Shown: one piece after another, positions 62,578 through 64,000 of the stretch
Layout of the letters: each line of letters begins with the position of its first letter
Numbering within the stretch: position 1 is the first letter of the stretch
Origin: Lutjanus erythropterus
Lineage: Eukaryota > Chordata > Actinopteri > Lutjaniformes > Lutjanidae
Length of the DNA stretch: 64,000 bases
Reading direction: 5' to 3'
Assembly: GCA_020091685.1 (NCBI GenBank)
Contig: CM034599.1
Coordinates: 27,279,922-27,343,921, forward strand
The notes under the pieces: generated by a model
Seen by the model: the letters and a program-made list of their open reading frames with translations, nothing else
Databases searched by the model: none
What the model was told of the DNA's origin: nothing
Program-made: the position numbers and the translations under genes

Positions 62578-63331
62578 TGCACAACCAAGTCCTGCTGCTG
62601 TCACAGGTCACATAACCAACTGTTGTGTCTTTTATTAAGTACATCCACTACACTGTATGTTTTCTGCAATGAAAATATACAGCTTCTGATGCCATCCTTT
62701 TCAGGAACAGCCATCTGGTTCATCCAGACGGCTTACTTTGCCTTGAGTTGTTTTATTAAGCTGTGCACATAGTATATTTTTTATTTGTAAACCTTTCACT
62801 CTGTCCTGTGTTTCTTCTATTTTTGTCTGTTCTCAGGTGTGGACAGTACAGGGAGCTGACACCTTGCATTAGGAAATACTCAAGGATTTATGGTCATGTA
62901 GAGTAAAAGAATGGTTATGTAAAACTTGTAGAAACCATCTTCCTTATATATTCAAACACCGATTTGAAACTCAAATCAGATATGTCTGCAGACTGCATAC
63001 AGGCGATAAAAAATACTTCTGAGACAAGGACATTGCTCACAAATCACTTACTTTGCTTTAATTGTGGAACATTTATCTATTATGAAACGAATCAGACATA
63101 GTGAAAAATGCATTTTATTCCAAAACTTCCTACAAAGGCATCACCAGCCCTGTCAACAATCACTCACGCTATTATTTTCTGCAAATCTGCAAACAGAGAC
63201 AGCCGTGCACTTTGACGTGGCAGTACGGTTCTACACTTGCTGATATTCCCTGCTTTGGACATTCAGCATGCATTACACAGCAACACGATACTTAACATGC
63301 AGGTAGCATTTCAAACTGATCCACCAATGGG
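62578..63331 (+). other. inpp5j 3' UTR
   Basis: Non-coding sequence following the inpp5j stop. No structured element is recognised. Confidence 0.55.
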
Positions 63332-63337
63332 AATAAA
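63332..63337 (+). terminator. inpp5j: Candidate inpp5j poly(A) signal
   Basis: AATAAA about 755 bases after the stop codon, the first such hexamer. Another lies near 63809. Confidence 0.45.
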
Positions 63338-63359
63338 GTCCCTCCAGGGTGCATAAAAA

Positions 63360-64000
63360 CAGAGCAGAACCAAAGTGGGTGGAGACTGGGGTTCAGGGGG
63401 GCTCAGCCACCAGCCACAGCAGCAGCGCAGCACATGTCAGCGAGGAGAGTGAATGTGAGCATAAAAAAGGCCTTTAAATAGACCGCCAAATCAGTGCAGT
63501 GGGATGTGATGGGTGTGGGAGGTTAGCTGTTAGCTGACACCGCATAGCTGTCTTGGCAGAACTAGGTAATGACTTGGTGGCCACTAACTCTCCTGGGTCA
63601 ATTACAGTGGGAACAACTACAGCAATATCTGACCCAGGAAACGTGCAGTATATTGCGTTCACACACACACACATGCATTTATGTAAGTTAAAGGGCCTCA
63701 TGTTACTTTTCAGAGCAGGAAATTTTAAAAAAATAATTTCCTCAGAAAACATTCATCACATTTGCTTTAATCCAATTTTGACTTTTTTGCTTGATGTTTT
63801 CAACATGGAAGCAAATAAAACTGGGTTTCTCTTACAAATATGAGCAGGAACTCTACTATGTAGAACTACTAGAGGGCTTTGCATTGTACCGTAAGTAATA
63901 TAATACAAAGCTCACACGTTCCACTATTCACCATGTTCACACGGCAGCCATTTTTCTTTGACATCACACTCAGGGTGCAAAGGCTAAATGCTGCTATCAA
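63360..64000. other. Downstream of inpp5j, no gene seen
   Basis: Short frames on both strands at 63474-63843 overlap each other and have no support. Confidence 0.5.

Overview
The window is vertebrate nuclear DNA, almost certainly from a ray-finned (teleost) fish. It holds three intron-bearing genes whose order and orientation, smtn (+), selenom (-), inpp5j (+), match from memory the SMTN-SELENOM-INPP5J neighbourhood of human 22q12. The introns are dense in short non-autonomous transposons and tRNA-derived SINEs of the kinds typical of spiny-rayed fishes. There are no operons, CRISPR arrays or prokaryotic features. Exon ends were set by hand from splice signals, reading phase and remembered homologues, so all three gene models are predictions.

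Layout. 1-6160: no gene seen; several interspersed repeats. 6164-21948: a smoothelin gene. It has a CCAAT/TATA promoter, a large first coding exon encoding an SMTNL2-like coiled coil plus a Ser/Pro-rich linker, then eight internal exons encoding the smoothelin core and the first part of the calponin-homology (CH) domain. Two alternative last exons (18787-18934 and 21795-21948) both fit the same splice phase, and each supplies a different second half of the CH domain. 21949-23580: smtn 3' region, converging on selenom. 23584-31290 (minus): selenoprotein M in five coding exons, with the UGA selenocysteine codon in a 36-nt exon, a clear SECIS hairpin in the 3' UTR and a UPRE-like site in the promoter. 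31780-33098: a broken, intronless coiled-coil sequence that looks like a pseudogene. 33100-37000: AT-rich and repeat-rich, no gene seen. 37020-37592: GC-rich probable promoter and untranslated first exon of inpp5j. 46367-62577: twelve coding exons of inpp5j (PIPP), predicted 699 residues, with an inositol 5-phosphatase domain, a SKICH domain and an Arg/Ser tail; its first coding intron appears to be GC-AG. 62578-64000: 3' UTR and downstream sequence.

The three genes are linked by conserved position, not by a shared pathway. Smoothelin is an actin-associated protein of contractile cells, selenoprotein M is a thioredoxin-like oxidoreductase of the ER lumen, and INPP5J removes the 5-phosphate from phosphoinositides at the plasma membrane. 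The points that most merit a second look are the duplicated CH-domain ends, the SMTNL2-like N-terminus on a smoothelin gene, the SECIS loop, the GC-AG intron, and several composite or nested repeats.
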